A DNA stretch of 64,000 nucleotides, from NCBI GenBank assembly GCA_000310025.1, contig FN649737.1, forward strand, positions 3,680,378 to 3,744,377, read 5' to 3'. This stretch comes from Ectocarpus siliculosus. Taxonomy: Eukaryota; Sar; Phaeophyceae; Ectocarpales; Ectocarpaceae. Shown here one piece after another: positions 53,176 to 64,000 of the stretch. Each line of letters begins with the position of its first letter. The stretch's first letter is position 1. Both the position numbers and the translations under genes were made by a program. The notes under the pieces were generated by a model, which saw nothing but the letters and a program-made list of their open reading frames with translations, ran no database searches and had not been told where the DNA came from.

Positions 53176-56100
53176 TTAGAAGGGTGTGAACTCCTTGTCA
53201 ATGATGTCCTTGTGGGACCCCATCTTGTCGTGTGAGACGAGCGACCCCATTGTCTCCACGATCAACCGCAAGGCCTGCAGCGAGGTGGTGTCCGAAACGT
53301 CGTACGGGGGACTAACCTGTTCACCGAGCAATTTACAACAACAGGCAACAAAGGTGTGGGGGGGTTGGTCGACGGTGGCGTATACCACGAGGGAGTTAAG
53401 GTGTGTACTGGCGGGTGGAGAGTCCTTTAGCCAGAGCTGGCATGGTGCACTGCCTGGTGCACTGCATCAGTGTCAAGCCGGGCGGCGGGGATTTGTTTTT
53501 CTGGGGGGGGGGGGAGCACACGAATGCTCGCAAGGCGGGGCCCGTTTTTCACGTCGCATTGAGCCAATTTACTCCCGTAAACACCACATTATGTCTGTGT
53601 ACACCTCAATACTATTCCACTCCATCGCCAATAGTGCTCGATGCTCCTCAGTGACGCTTTGGGCATGGCACAAAGAAACCAAAGAACATGTCCGCACTTT
53701 ATTCCACCAAATACAGAGAGGGCTCCGGGCCTAACTGCACCTACAACACAATCTGACGCATCACCTCGACGAGCTCCATGCCACACAGTCCCTCCTTGGC
53801 AACGCCTCCGACCAACTTGTGCGCCTCCCGGGGGAGCAGCCCCCCAGGCTCCGGCCAACCGGTACCGGGGACGAAGGCCGCGTCCAAGGAATCGATGTCA
53901 TCTGCGACACATGACGGGGAAGACACAAAGGCAACGGCTGAACAAGGCGTACGCGAGATGGGTCAACACGAAGCTAATGTCAAAAACTACGTGCGCGAAT
54001 TACGTGACAGGCTACGGTTGGCGGCGCGGCCCTGTCAAACGTTTTAGCAGCCCAGTACTATCAATGGTGCTTGATACGTACAAGAACCGGCTTCCCTTTG
54101 GCACCTCCCTTGAAGCCTGCAACAATGCGACCATCACAGGACGTGTCACGCGGAGGTTCAGCTGTCCTGTGTTATCAGGAGTTAGGCTGAGGGTCAAGGC
54201 AAGGTGAGGGTCAGATCAGCGCGCAAACGGCGGTGCAGCCGTCCCCCTCCGGTAGGAGGTGGGGATAGGATGGGGTTGCCCCTAGCGCTAGAGGTAAAAA
54301 GCAAAAACAAATCTCACAGGACATGTAGACTGCGTCGCAGCCGTCCCAAGCCGCTTCGAGCGCCATCTCGATGACCTTGTCCATGCCGAAGTCCTCGAGA
54401 TCCTGTGGAGGTCGTTCATGACGTCAGGTGGCGTCAAGATGGGTACATGGGCTCCCCCAGTCCCATCAACCACGAAAAGGCAATGGCTCACGTTCTTGCG
54501 CGTGATGCTGGTCAACCTTGGATCATTCTGAGACGAGGGGACTGGTCTACGTTTATCATCTCCTTAATAGCTTTTCTGGGATTAGGCAGCCATGCTGGAT
54601 TCTGAGGCTAAAACCTCGTCGTAGTTTCGACGCAAGCAAACAACCCTGTCTGTCAGAGCAATCACACTCCACCATTGTTCTACTTGCAGTTATGGTGGCA
54701 ATAGCTATCGTCAGCCCGTAGTGTACGTCCTACTTAGGTTGTTGGTGTCTCTTGACGCCATCTTTGGTATCACAGCAACACCGTCTTCCTTGCGACAAAA
54801 CGTATTTGGAAGACAGAAGTATTGACGTCGTCGAATTGTACCTGCATGGTGAAGATGTTCGTCTGCCGGTCGCGCATGTTCTTCAAAGAAGCGCGCGGAA
54901 CCTGTTGTTGTTGTTTTGTATGTTGTAGTGGGTGGTGGAGGGCGGCGGCGGAGGAAGCGAACACGTCAAGAAAACACAGATCTACGAAAAAGTAAGAAAC
55001 AACGCTCAGACAGTGCTAGCGGCCGGGGAACCTTGCGTCATGTCCCAGCACCGTGGGCATCTCCTTCTCCAACCTTTCCGTGGCCTACAAGGCAACTTAC
55101 TCCGCGGATGCATCGATCTACATACCTATCCACCGTCCATGTCTTATCAGCGCAAATCAATCAACGCCTTTACCTGCCAGCCGCCGATGCCGATCTGAAC
55201 GAGGTTCTTCGCCGGCACGTTAGGGATGTTAGTCGCGTGGAAGTAGGGCGTGGTGTGCATCCTCTCGTCCAGGTCCTTTTCCTGGATGTCGGCGTGACGG
55301 TCGACGTGGATGATGCCGATGTTCTTAGAGGTCACGGACGCAATCCTGAGGGTTAGGGACACAACCGGAGATAGGGTAAACATAGCTTCAGGATAGTCGT
55401 TTTTTCAGGCTTGGAGTTGGGCTCAGGGTGGAGATGTGCGGAAAGACAACGAGGTTTTAATTTTTTCAGAAAGGCGTCAGAGGGCAACGGATGATGCCCA
55501 TTCCGTACAGGGCAAGGTTGCGGCGATTCCTAGACTGGAGGGAAGGAACGAAAAAGGACACTACACGGCAAAAATCGACAACAGCATTACCGACAAGAAG
55601 GTTGTTACCGATACAGGATCAAATGTCGTGCGACAGACATAGCGATTCGGCTTGCAGTTGACCAAGCCTTGCGGCTGGATACTCAATCCCCACCAAGTCC
55701 CCGGGCCATACCTGTTTCTGTAGTTTTTTTTTTTTTTTTTTTTCTTCACTTCAAATCAGCGCTCACAGCACTAGTGCCGTTTATTCCAACCCGTGGTCAT
55801 ACAGAAGAGCCTCTCTCTACCCTCCCCTCCTGCGGTACTTCGCCTTCAATTTTTAATGTGAGAAGAGTTCAGTACTCTCTTCCCTCTGTGTACACACGAA
55901 CTAGCGCTATCCACTTGGCCAGGAGCGGAAGCGAGAGAAAAACTCACTTTGCAAGAAAAGCTCGCCTACGCCGGGATTCGAACCCCTGACCTGACCTCTA
56001 GAAGGTTACGAGGCTACCAACTAGACCACCGGGGCGACCGGCATTAGAACCAATGCAATGAGTAGCCAACATTTTACCTTGCTGGGCTCGTTCATCTGCT

Positions 56101-57798
56101 ACAGTTTACAGATTCGAGAGAGGCTCGCCCACGCAAGGCATGGAAATCACACGAAACTGTCCGGTATCGCTAGACACCTAGCGCCTACACAGGACCCAGG
56201 TCCATGACCCTAACCCCAATGATTAAGTCTAAAACCTAACGCGAGGAATCTCCCTGGCGTAGTGTTTCCTCTCTCACCCGCGTACGGTGGGGAAGCCGAT
56301 GGAGTGGTCCCCCCCCATGATGATCGGCATTGCCCCCGAAGCGGATACGTAGGCAACGGCGTTGGAGATCTGGTCGAAGGTCTTCTCGATGTTGGCCGGG
56401 ATCGTGAACACGTCTCCGACGTCGCACATGGTCATCTGTTCGCGCAGGTCTACCCCAGTCTCGTAGTTGTAAGGGGTGTCTGCCACGCGAGAGGTACGGC
56501 GTTCCGAGGTTTGGGCGTGAACGCGTGCACCGCACCAAACACTGAGGCACGAAGCGTCGGGGGTCTAGCCTAAGGGCGTGCCGTTAAAGGGATTGGTCGC
56601 TACCCGAACAGGTGGGAATGCAGCAAGACATTCGACGCGAACGGGGAGAGTACGTGGGGGCGTGATGCACGCCTATGGCACGTCGCGAATGCTCGACGAA
56701 GGTCACAGCCCACCCCAGTACCAAACAGCGTGCTCGTTCACGACGATAAAGCACGGCTGCTAGACTACGACGAAGCATGCTGGGGAGGAAACGCGATGCA
56801 TCAAGTCCACCAAGTAGCTCTTCCACGCACATAAGGCCGAGATGCGTCGGATCCCCTGTGGGCCGAAGCGAGTGCCGGGGCGGTAGGTGGTCCCGCCATC
56901 GAAGGGCACGCCTAAGACGGCGACATCGTAGGTGCCCACGTCGCGAATATCGTCCAGGAAGGGAGCCTGTCAACAAAATCACGAGATTGCCGGCACCCAA
57001 GGGTTGGTTCGTGCAAGCAGTCCAGCTTTTTGATAATAAAACAGAAGAAAAACAACTGGGTCACTTCTATCTAGATTATATGCCTGGCGCTATCGGTTGG
57101 GAATAGAAAACTCATCGCCTCTGTACCAGGAAAGAGCTGACACTCATCGCGACAGGCGGGGATACCAATGAAAGTCGATTGGTTCTTCGTTTACCTTCAT
57201 GAAGGTATTTATACCCGCGAAGTGAGGCAGCTCGCCTCTGCTAAACGTGGGGATGGTCCTGTCCACGATGGAGCTGGCCCCGGGCAAGCCATGCTCGAGA
57301 CCCTTTTCCACCTGCCCAGGAAGTCACACGGTTACATTATCACGCCTTCGCCGGAGAGTGAAAACAATGTGGTTTGATCATTAATTGTACACGTTGCGGT
57401 TCGTATCTTGCGTGATCCTACTGCCAAGGACAACAGTCACCACGAGTCATGACAAGGAACGCGACATGCAGCCTTCTGATTTCGCCAAACCGTAAATTAT
57501 ACCAGGGCAGGAACGCTGGACGAGATCCTTGTCTTCCTTGCCGTTGGCCGTGGAAACTGTTCAAAATGCCGATAATCGGATTCCCAGGAGCTGTCGAGGT
57601 TATTTCCAAAATAAACCACATAAGCATTCTGAAGCACGCCACCGCCGTAAGTTTTTTTCATACCTCTTTGTCGTGGACCGTTGTCGGCAGGTCCCTCTCA
57701 GCCTGGGCCGCTCGCCAACCCTGTGTTTTCTTCCACTTGGTCGCGTTCGAGTCGCCATCGTCGTCGAAAGGCTTTAACATGTTCGTTTCGGTTGTCAT
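53176..57798 (-). CDS. Ureohydrolase (arginase/agmatinase superfamily), guanidine-hydrolase-like
   Basis: Nine minus-strand exons join in phase: 57798-57664, 57311-57195, 56966-56831, 56479-56278, 55345-55174, 54901-54842, 54402-54318, 53901-53765 and 53316-53176, giving 394 aa. All six binuclear-metal ligands are present: His188 in GGDHSIGFP; Asp212, His214 and Asp216 in HVDRHAD; Asp304 and Asp306 in SYDIDSLD. Members hydrolyse a guanidino group to urea. FVPGTGWPEPGGLLP, LDERMHTTPYFHATN and VSPPYDVSD resemble the agmatinase-annotated clade that includes the nickel-dependent guanidine hydrolase of cyanobacteria; that similarity is from memory and the substrate is an inference. The N-terminal exon is the least certain: the start could be elsewhere, and no clear targeting peptide is visible. 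It is convergent with the giant gene and divergent from the carrier gene. Confidence 0.92.
55961..56037 (-). tRNA. Degenerate tRNA-like sequence (tRNA pseudogene or SINE head)
   Basis: On the minus strand an A-box (TGGTCTAGTTGG) and a B-box (GGTTCGAATCC) lie at tRNA spacing within about 77 bases. The anticodon arm can be drawn as TAACC-TTCTAGA-GGTCA, giving anticodon CTA with one mismatch. The T-stem and acceptor stem have several mismatches, so a functional tRNA is unlikely. It lies in the intron between the fourth and fifth exons of the ureohydrolase, on the same strand. Confidence 0.45.
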
Positions 57799-59857
57799 CG
57801 TGTTCACCGTCGTCAGCGCGAGAGGGCTATTAATAAAACTGGTTACAGCAGTGGTGCTCCCGATAGCGGCGGTCCCGAGTTGTGAGGGTTCCGGTATAAC
57901 CGCGCGGTATCCATCGCTTGTCACGAGTTTTGGCTACCTACTTGAATAATCCCCAACACTCAATAGTGCCGTGTCCAGATATGGCATACAGTAGTGATTT
58001 CTCCGCCACTATTGTACGCTACTTGTACACCCTTCCTTGTGGTGTATCGGGACCAATACTGCCGTTACAGCGTTGCCTTGTCCAAACTGCTCCGGACACA
58101 CAAGCATGATACAGAGAGAATGCAACTCACCTGGTACCAGGTATTTGTAGAACCGTTTTCTATTGTGTGAAGGTGTCCTGAGGTGTACCGGGCGGTATCA
58201 ATCACTAAAATCCTTAGCAGTTTTCTCAGCACTCATATGGAGGCCAAGATACGGAAATTCATGAAGCACAGACACACGGCTATAAAGAGTAAGATCTGAA
58301 GGATGTGAGAAAAAAACATGGTTTCTTCCCAAGGGTCCTAGGGTTCGTCATCTTCTTATTCCAATGTAGCTGCGACTTGTTCATGCATCTTTGGGGGCTG
58401 CTGACGCTATGGATTAATTTCTAATCTACTGTATTAGTATATCTTAGACTGTTTTCTTCGATAGAGATGGATTCGTTGGGTCATACTGAAAAAATAAAAA
58501 AACTAATGAGTCTACGAAGGCTTGCCCACTCTCCGCACTACCCTGGCTTGACCGAGTTCGCTCGGTCACGCTTGGCTTTCCTCGCCACATCGCACCAAAG
58601 GAAATAGCCAGTCTCCGGTGGCAGGTCATACCCACCACATTCCGGACTTCCGCTCACCCAAAGCGCCTGAGTACAGCAGTACTGCTAAAGAATTCAACAC
58701 ATCCTTCTATTGGAATACTATAGATGTACAGCGGTAGTCTCGAACGGGTGTGAAGTCTCCGTGATTTCACGTCACGTAGACTGTAGTCTAGACTAGTCTT
58801 CTTTTTTGTATGTAGCCTAACCTGATCACAAGAATACACGCTGTTGAAACTGACGAACAAAAATAGGAGTTCTGTTGTAGTGGACAGCAGCAGTTTACTG
58901 TGCGGGTACGTATGATATGTAGACTGCATGTTTTTCATGTTTTCTGAGAAGGTCAGGGTTGAAGGAGGTGGGGATCTACAGTAGGACTGCTGTACATACG
59001 TAGTCTAGACTTCGTGCAGCAGATTCGGCTGTGCTAACGGCACTATGTACTGCTGCAACATGAGGAAGAAAATCGTTTGTTATGGCAACGAGAAGCAGAA
59101 CAGGAGCTGTGTCTCCTGACTATTAACAGAACCGCGGGGCACAGAGACGAGGCACAGAGACAGCAGTAGCCTTGGCAGGGTGTTCGTATTCAGGAAACAT
59201 GTTGGATAGAGCGCATAATCGGGGCAGTTGGGTTAGGTCCCACAGACCATCGGGGATCATCTCGGGTGGGACGGAACCTCTTCTGGGATCTTTAGCAAAT
59301 TGACGAAAAGGCCGGGTGAGGCATCGCCGTCGTGCGTCATGCCCATCATGCGCAGCAGCAGGTTGTGCTGGCAAGCCACTAAGAGAAATCTAGGCGAGGT
59401 CTAATCCAACTATTATCAGGTCGCTTCATCCCTAGCCTGAGGAGACTCATGGGGTGCTGCAGATCCATGGTTTAGCGCATGCATGTGAAAGTCAAGATCA
59501 AGATGATGTCTCTTGCTGTTTGACTCACAGAGGGATGATGCTGTCTCGCTTGCGTGCGTGGCGGCGCTAACCGAACGAGCTCACGGCGACGCGTGACACC
59601 TGCTGCACGACCGAGCGCTCGCAGATTGAAGGGGGGCATGACTCCGAACTCGATCTGTCTCTCTCGGAAAAACGGGTGTGCTGCTGCACTGCTACTGTGC
59701 AGGTGTGCATGTGCTTCCAATGCACGGGACTGTTAAAAAGGAAGAACAAAAAACCCGAGAGAACCGAAGTTCCGAAGCTTTGTATGACAGCTGAGTACCA
59801 ACGCAACACCCGCACCGCTTGCTGCTCATCGCACAGCAGGAGTGCAACGGGAGGAGG
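57799..59857. other. Divergent intergenic region between ureohydrolase and carrier
   Basis: No exon is firmly supported. Both promoters should lie here, but no core motif is clear. It contains a perfect 8-bp hairpin with TTCG loop (58549-58568), several tagtctagac-like motifs near 58790 and 59000, and a minus-strand fragment at 59123-59374 that reads like eroded coding sequence. Confidence 0.5.
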
Positions 59858-62800
59858 ATGGCTGAAGGGTTGGTGGACTTCGGAGCTGGCTGGGTCTCCG
59901 GCGCCGCAAGTATTGTATTAACCCAGGTAAGCGTCATCAGTTTATCGGTGCAAAACCATATGAAGTTTACAGCGCTGGATGAGTGGATTCAACCAGAACA
60001 CCAGAACATGCACCGACAGATTCAAGTACCAACAGAGCGAGAGCGAGAGGAGGGAGAGCAAACCGTCCTGCGCTCCACGGATGTGTAGGGGCGAGCTTTC
60101 TCTGTACAGATATGCATATATTTGTCTGGATCTGTCTCCCTCGTATCTTGCGTGGTCTTGCTGCAGCGTTTATTTGACTCGATGACAGGGTTGCTTGATC
60201 GGCGGCTGTCTTGTGTTTGTCACGAACCCTTCCTGTCCATGCTTTACCCGGCGAAGAGGCCAGCCTGAATCCCCCACGCCAACGTTTGTGTACTGCCGTA
60301 GTCTAGACCGACTAAAGCGAGGAGTTCCATCAAATCCGTGGGGGTTGTTTGCCATACCTCCTCGGGGCCGTTGTTTTGGAATGTACACTTGTGACTGCTT
60401 TAGGCGGAAAAGCGCGGCAGCAGTGTACAATGTTGTACCTGTACATCATTTCATACATGCTGTGCTTGTGTGTTGATGTCGGTGTGGGGTGCGCGTGCGG
60501 ACCGCAAACGCTGTGGGTACACGGGCCCACGATAGTGCGAGGGGGGTTGCATAATACTGCAGCATCTACACAGGACAGGAGGCAACCTGCATGGCGAGCG
60601 AGCAATACTACTGTGGGCAAAAAAAGTTCTGGGCTATACCGCAGTCTACAGCAGTATCTACAGCTACAAGCGCCTACGTACCAGCAGTATGTACGCACAC
60701 CAAGCTTATGGTTGCGAGGTCTGTTTCGCTTTGGAGATGACCATGCCTTGCCCGATAATTAAACGTAGCCAGGTCATCCTTATGGCTTCCCCTTAACCCT
60801 CCACCCCCCTCTTCACTCTTCCCCATGCTCCAGCCCCTGGACAGCGTCCTAGTCCGGGTGCAGGCCGGAACAGCAGCAGGCAGCAGCTCTCTCCCAGCCG
60901 CGATCAGGGACCTTCTGTCCTCCGGCGGCGGCGCCCGATCGCTCTGGAAGGGGGCGGCCCCGATGATGTGGAGTGTGCCCGCACAGAACGCCCTCCTGTT
61001 CGCCGGATACGGAGCCGGTCTGGGGTGGTGTTCGGGGGGGCGGCGGCAGGACGGGGCCCCGTCTTCCTTGTGGCATGTGTTTGCGGGGGGTTGCGCCGGG
61101 GGATTCGCGCAGGTGAGTTGTTGTTTGTTTGCGCGAGGTCTTTGCATGGTGTCTCTCCTTCGTCTTTGGGGATATCTCTCTCTCTCTCTTGATCCCGGTC
61201 CTTACCTCCCTGCCTCGCTGCCTCTGGTTTTGTGTGGACGCTTGCGCGGTGACTTTCGTGTACGTTTTGGCCCTCCTGGTTGGCTGTAGGTTGCATAGTG
61301 ACTTGTCGAAAGAGGGCCTGCATTCCCAAGACCTTACCTGTACGACAGAGACAGACGAGTTGTGCACGCAAGTGAAACGCGGCAGCAACAGCAGTGCCAA
61401 TGACCAAAACCAACAACAAGGCAACTGGTACGTTTACCACCAGAAGATAGAACGCGCCGCGAGAGTGCCCAGCCCGGGGCTTCCTCGCGTCGAACGCCCA
61501 AGGCTACGGATCCGCTCAAAACCCCAACCCACTTGGCCAGGAACATGGTCTCAACCTTGGTTTGGTGGTCGGTGTCTTGTAGAAGGGGGAGGGGGACCAA
61601 TGACCAGGAGGGGGAGGGGGACCAATGACCAGGAGTGCTCATGCGAGACAACAGTAACAACCGGTGGCGAAATGGCCATGGTTACTCAACTTATCCTAGC
61701 CGAGCAGCTACATCTCGAAAACCACGGCTCCCTTCAGTCCAAAACCTGCCATTTGCCTTCTCTCCAACCCGTTTGTCTTCGCGTAGAGCTTCGTCATGAG
61801 TCCTGTCGAACTGGTCAAAGTGCGGCTTCAGCTAGAGGACCGCGTCGTGCTCAGCGCGGCGGCCACCGGCACCGGCACCGGGGGCGGAGGCGCTTTCGCT
61901 CTGGCGACGGGGGTAGTGCGCACGTTCGGGCTATCGGGGTTACTCTCGACGGGTCTCGGGGCAACGATGGGCAGGGACGTCCTCCCTCACGGGGTGTGGT
62001 TTGCGTCTTACGAGTGGTGCAAGCAAGAGTTTTCCGCAAGAGAAGGCGTCAAGGCCTGCGACAACGGCGCCCTTAGCGTCGCGGCTCAGCTGGCATCGGG
62101 GGGCATCGCGGCGACGACCGCTTGGCTCGTCGGTGAGTGGATGCGCACAGCCAACATTCCCCATCCGTAACCCTTGGTCCCTTCACTGCTGTCTGGCTCC
62201 GTTTGAGGGTCGCCCGATGTTGTGGTCTGTTTGAAGGCCACTGTCGATTGAAATCACTTGGTCAGCCCTCAATGGCGCTCTTTGTATGACGGAATGGGGC
62301 CTGCTGCTGCTCCCTCTCCGCACAGCAAAAGCATTCACGTGCATTTCTACTTGCTCTTTATTTGTCTCACGTTTTGCCGAAACGGGCTCGGTGCAGCCTC
62401 TCCCCCCCCCAGCGTTCTGTTCTTTGATTGCCCCGAGCTACGTGTTGTATGTGGCCTTGCAGGGTATTACCAAATGTGTTGGCCTCCGCTGGACACCCCA
62501 ACGCTCTGTGCTGGCTCTAACAGCAAGAACACAACGAACTTCGGCCATTAACAACACTTGTTGTTCAACACAACGGATGTGGATGTGTACAAGACGCAAA
62601 CTGATCAGCTCCAAGTACTCTCAGATTGCGATAGACGAAGTCAAAACCATAGTTTGATTGACGCCGAGAATCCGTCAGCCCACGTTGACGACCAGACAAC
62701 CCTACCATGTTTTGTAGCTGTCCACGCAGGCAATCGTCTGCACAGCCTTTTCATTCATTTGCTGGCTGCAGACAGATGTTTGCGCAACTTGTTAACAACT

Positions 62801-63197
62801 AGGTATTGGACACGGAAGTTATGCGCGCCGCGCATGCGAGAATAACGAACGTCGTGGTCGATGGTGTGGGTGAGACATCGAAGACGGATTCAAAGGAGCC
62901 CCCACCCCACCCTCCTCTGTCTCTCACTCCTATCCCGCATCTTGGCCCGCTCTCGCATTTCGTTTTGCAGGGTACCCGTTTGACGTAATCAAGACTAGGA
63001 TACAAGCCGCCGGTATGGGAAAGGTTCCAGGTGGGGTTGTGGCCACGGCGCAGCACATGGCTAGCGTAGACGGGATGGGGGTCTTCTATCGAGGCTTCGG
63101 CCTCAAGCTTGCCCGAGCTGTGCCGATGTCGATGATCGGCTTCTTTGCCTACGAGGTCGCTGCCAAACAGCTCCGAGACATGCTGGCCTCCTCGTGA
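59858..63197 (+). CDS. Mitochondrial carrier family (SLC25) transporter, 306 aa
   Basis: Four exons join in phase: 59858-59926, 60834-61112, 61787-62132 and 62971-63197 (stop included). Three repeats of about 100 residues each carry the carrier signature: PLDSVLVRVQ, PVELVKVRLQ and PFDVIKTRIQ at the matrix side of helices 1, 3 and 5. Even-numbered helices show the usual partners, including LGATMGRDVLPHGVWFASYEW and ARAVPMSMIGFFAYE. Each repeat therefore has the paired-helix layout of an inner-membrane exchanger. The RDV-P-G-WF-YEW pattern in helix 4 resembles the carnitine/acylcarnitine and basic-amino-acid branch, but the substrate is not proven. Repeat 1 is odd: the expected Lys/Arg in PxDxxK is Leu. 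The start Met is preceded by GGAGGAGG and leaves no N-terminal extension, which is normal for the family. Confidence 0.93.
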
Positions 63198-64000
63198 ACC
63201 GCATCAGACATCGAGGGTGCCCCTCACGCCCGCAGTCCACTTGGCGGGGCGATGTTGTGCGACTAATTTATGACCGCACGCGCCCGGAGGCTTGGTGAAA
63301 TCGACGAGGACTGTAGAAGTTACTTTCTCACGGTAGAGGCGGGGGTCACAGCGCCAGCCTATTTCGTACAAAGTTGCCCTTGCCTTCGGTCCATTGTTTC
63401 GATGAAGCATGATGTCTGTCCAAACAAATTACTACATCATTTGCGCTTTTGGCAGGCTGAAACTGCGTGGTATCCAGTCAGCAGACAATTCGGGACACGG
63501 TGGGGTCCGGAAGGTTCCACCTTTCCGGTCCTCGTCATATTGGATGCATACCGTAGATGGAATTTGTGGCTTCGTTTAGAATCGATGGTTGGTGCCTTCG
63601 CCTGAATGACCGGTGCACACATGTAGACAAGTGGGTTTCCTTAGGCCTGGCCATTTGTTCAGTATTTGCTGAACAATAGGATAGCGGACCATATGAACGC
63701 CGTAGATAGACACACACACAGCAGCAGCCAACACTAGCGCAATAATCTATTCTGTGGATAGAGATGAAGCATGTTTTGTTTGGTGAGAATCCCCTCCCGA
63801 AATGCTGTTGCTGCGGCCTGAATGCCCTCACATCCCGCTAAGCAGCCTCGCTCACATCACCACGTCACAGCAGTAGCGTGGGAAGGATGTGACCGCCTTC
63901 TCGTGATCTTCGACGTCTTCAACAGGCGACTTGAAAGGGTAGTTTTTCTCATGTGAACGCACACGAATATTTATCATCACTGCTGAAAGCCTCATCCCCT
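63198..64000. other. Region downstream of the carrier gene
   Basis: 3' UTR of the carrier must begin here. No poly(A) signal of AATAAA form is clear. No coding exon, RNA gene or repeat is recognised up to the window end. Confidence 0.5.

Overview
The window is nuclear DNA of an intron-rich eukaryote. Introns of several hundred bases to several kb, short exons, high GC, one TTAGGG-type interstitial tract and the gene families present fit a brown alga (Ectocarpus-like stramenopile). The organism is an inference from gene style, not a database match. Most long single-frame ORFs here are shadows or translated repeats. The genes were read by joining exons at GT-AG (and a few GC-AG) borders and checking that reading phase is kept across every junction.

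Layout. (1) 1-1600, minus: four in-phase exons of a MULE-type transposase, running off the left edge. (2) 1806-2750: a degenerate tandem duplication. (3) 4017-51669, plus: one very large gene of 52 visible exons. It encodes an estimated 3,900 residues: an Ala/Gly-rich N-terminus, about 2,500 residues of nearly unbroken coiled coil, and a long disordered Ser/Gly/Arg-rich C-terminal part. I do not recognise it; a structural or cytoskeletal scaffold is the only inference I would make. Many introns carry minisatellites, and several of these begin inside a splice site and repeat it. (4) 32960-39774, inside intron 39: a tyrosine-recombinase mobile element read on the minus strand. It has split direct repeats of the DIRS/Ngaro/PAT kind, a gag-like ORF broken at a homopolymer, a tyrosine recombinase, a two-dozen-copy minisatellite, and no visible reverse transcriptase. 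(5) 53176-57798, minus: a nine-exon ureohydrolase (arginase/agmatinase superfamily, 394 aa, all six metal ligands present), convergent with the giant gene. A degenerate tRNA-like sequence lies in its fourth intron. (6) 59858-63197, plus: a four-exon mitochondrial carrier (SLC25 family, 306 aa), divergent from the ureohydrolase across about 2 kb.

The ureohydrolase and the carrier could both touch guanidino or basic amino-acid metabolism, since the carrier looks most like the carnitine/basic-amino-acid branch. Their adjacency is suggestive only. Two assembly gaps (36836-36935 and 50203-50299) affect interpretation: the first is flanked by near-identical 603-base copies and is probably an unmerged contig overlap; the second interrupts the giant gene within a poly-Gly tract.
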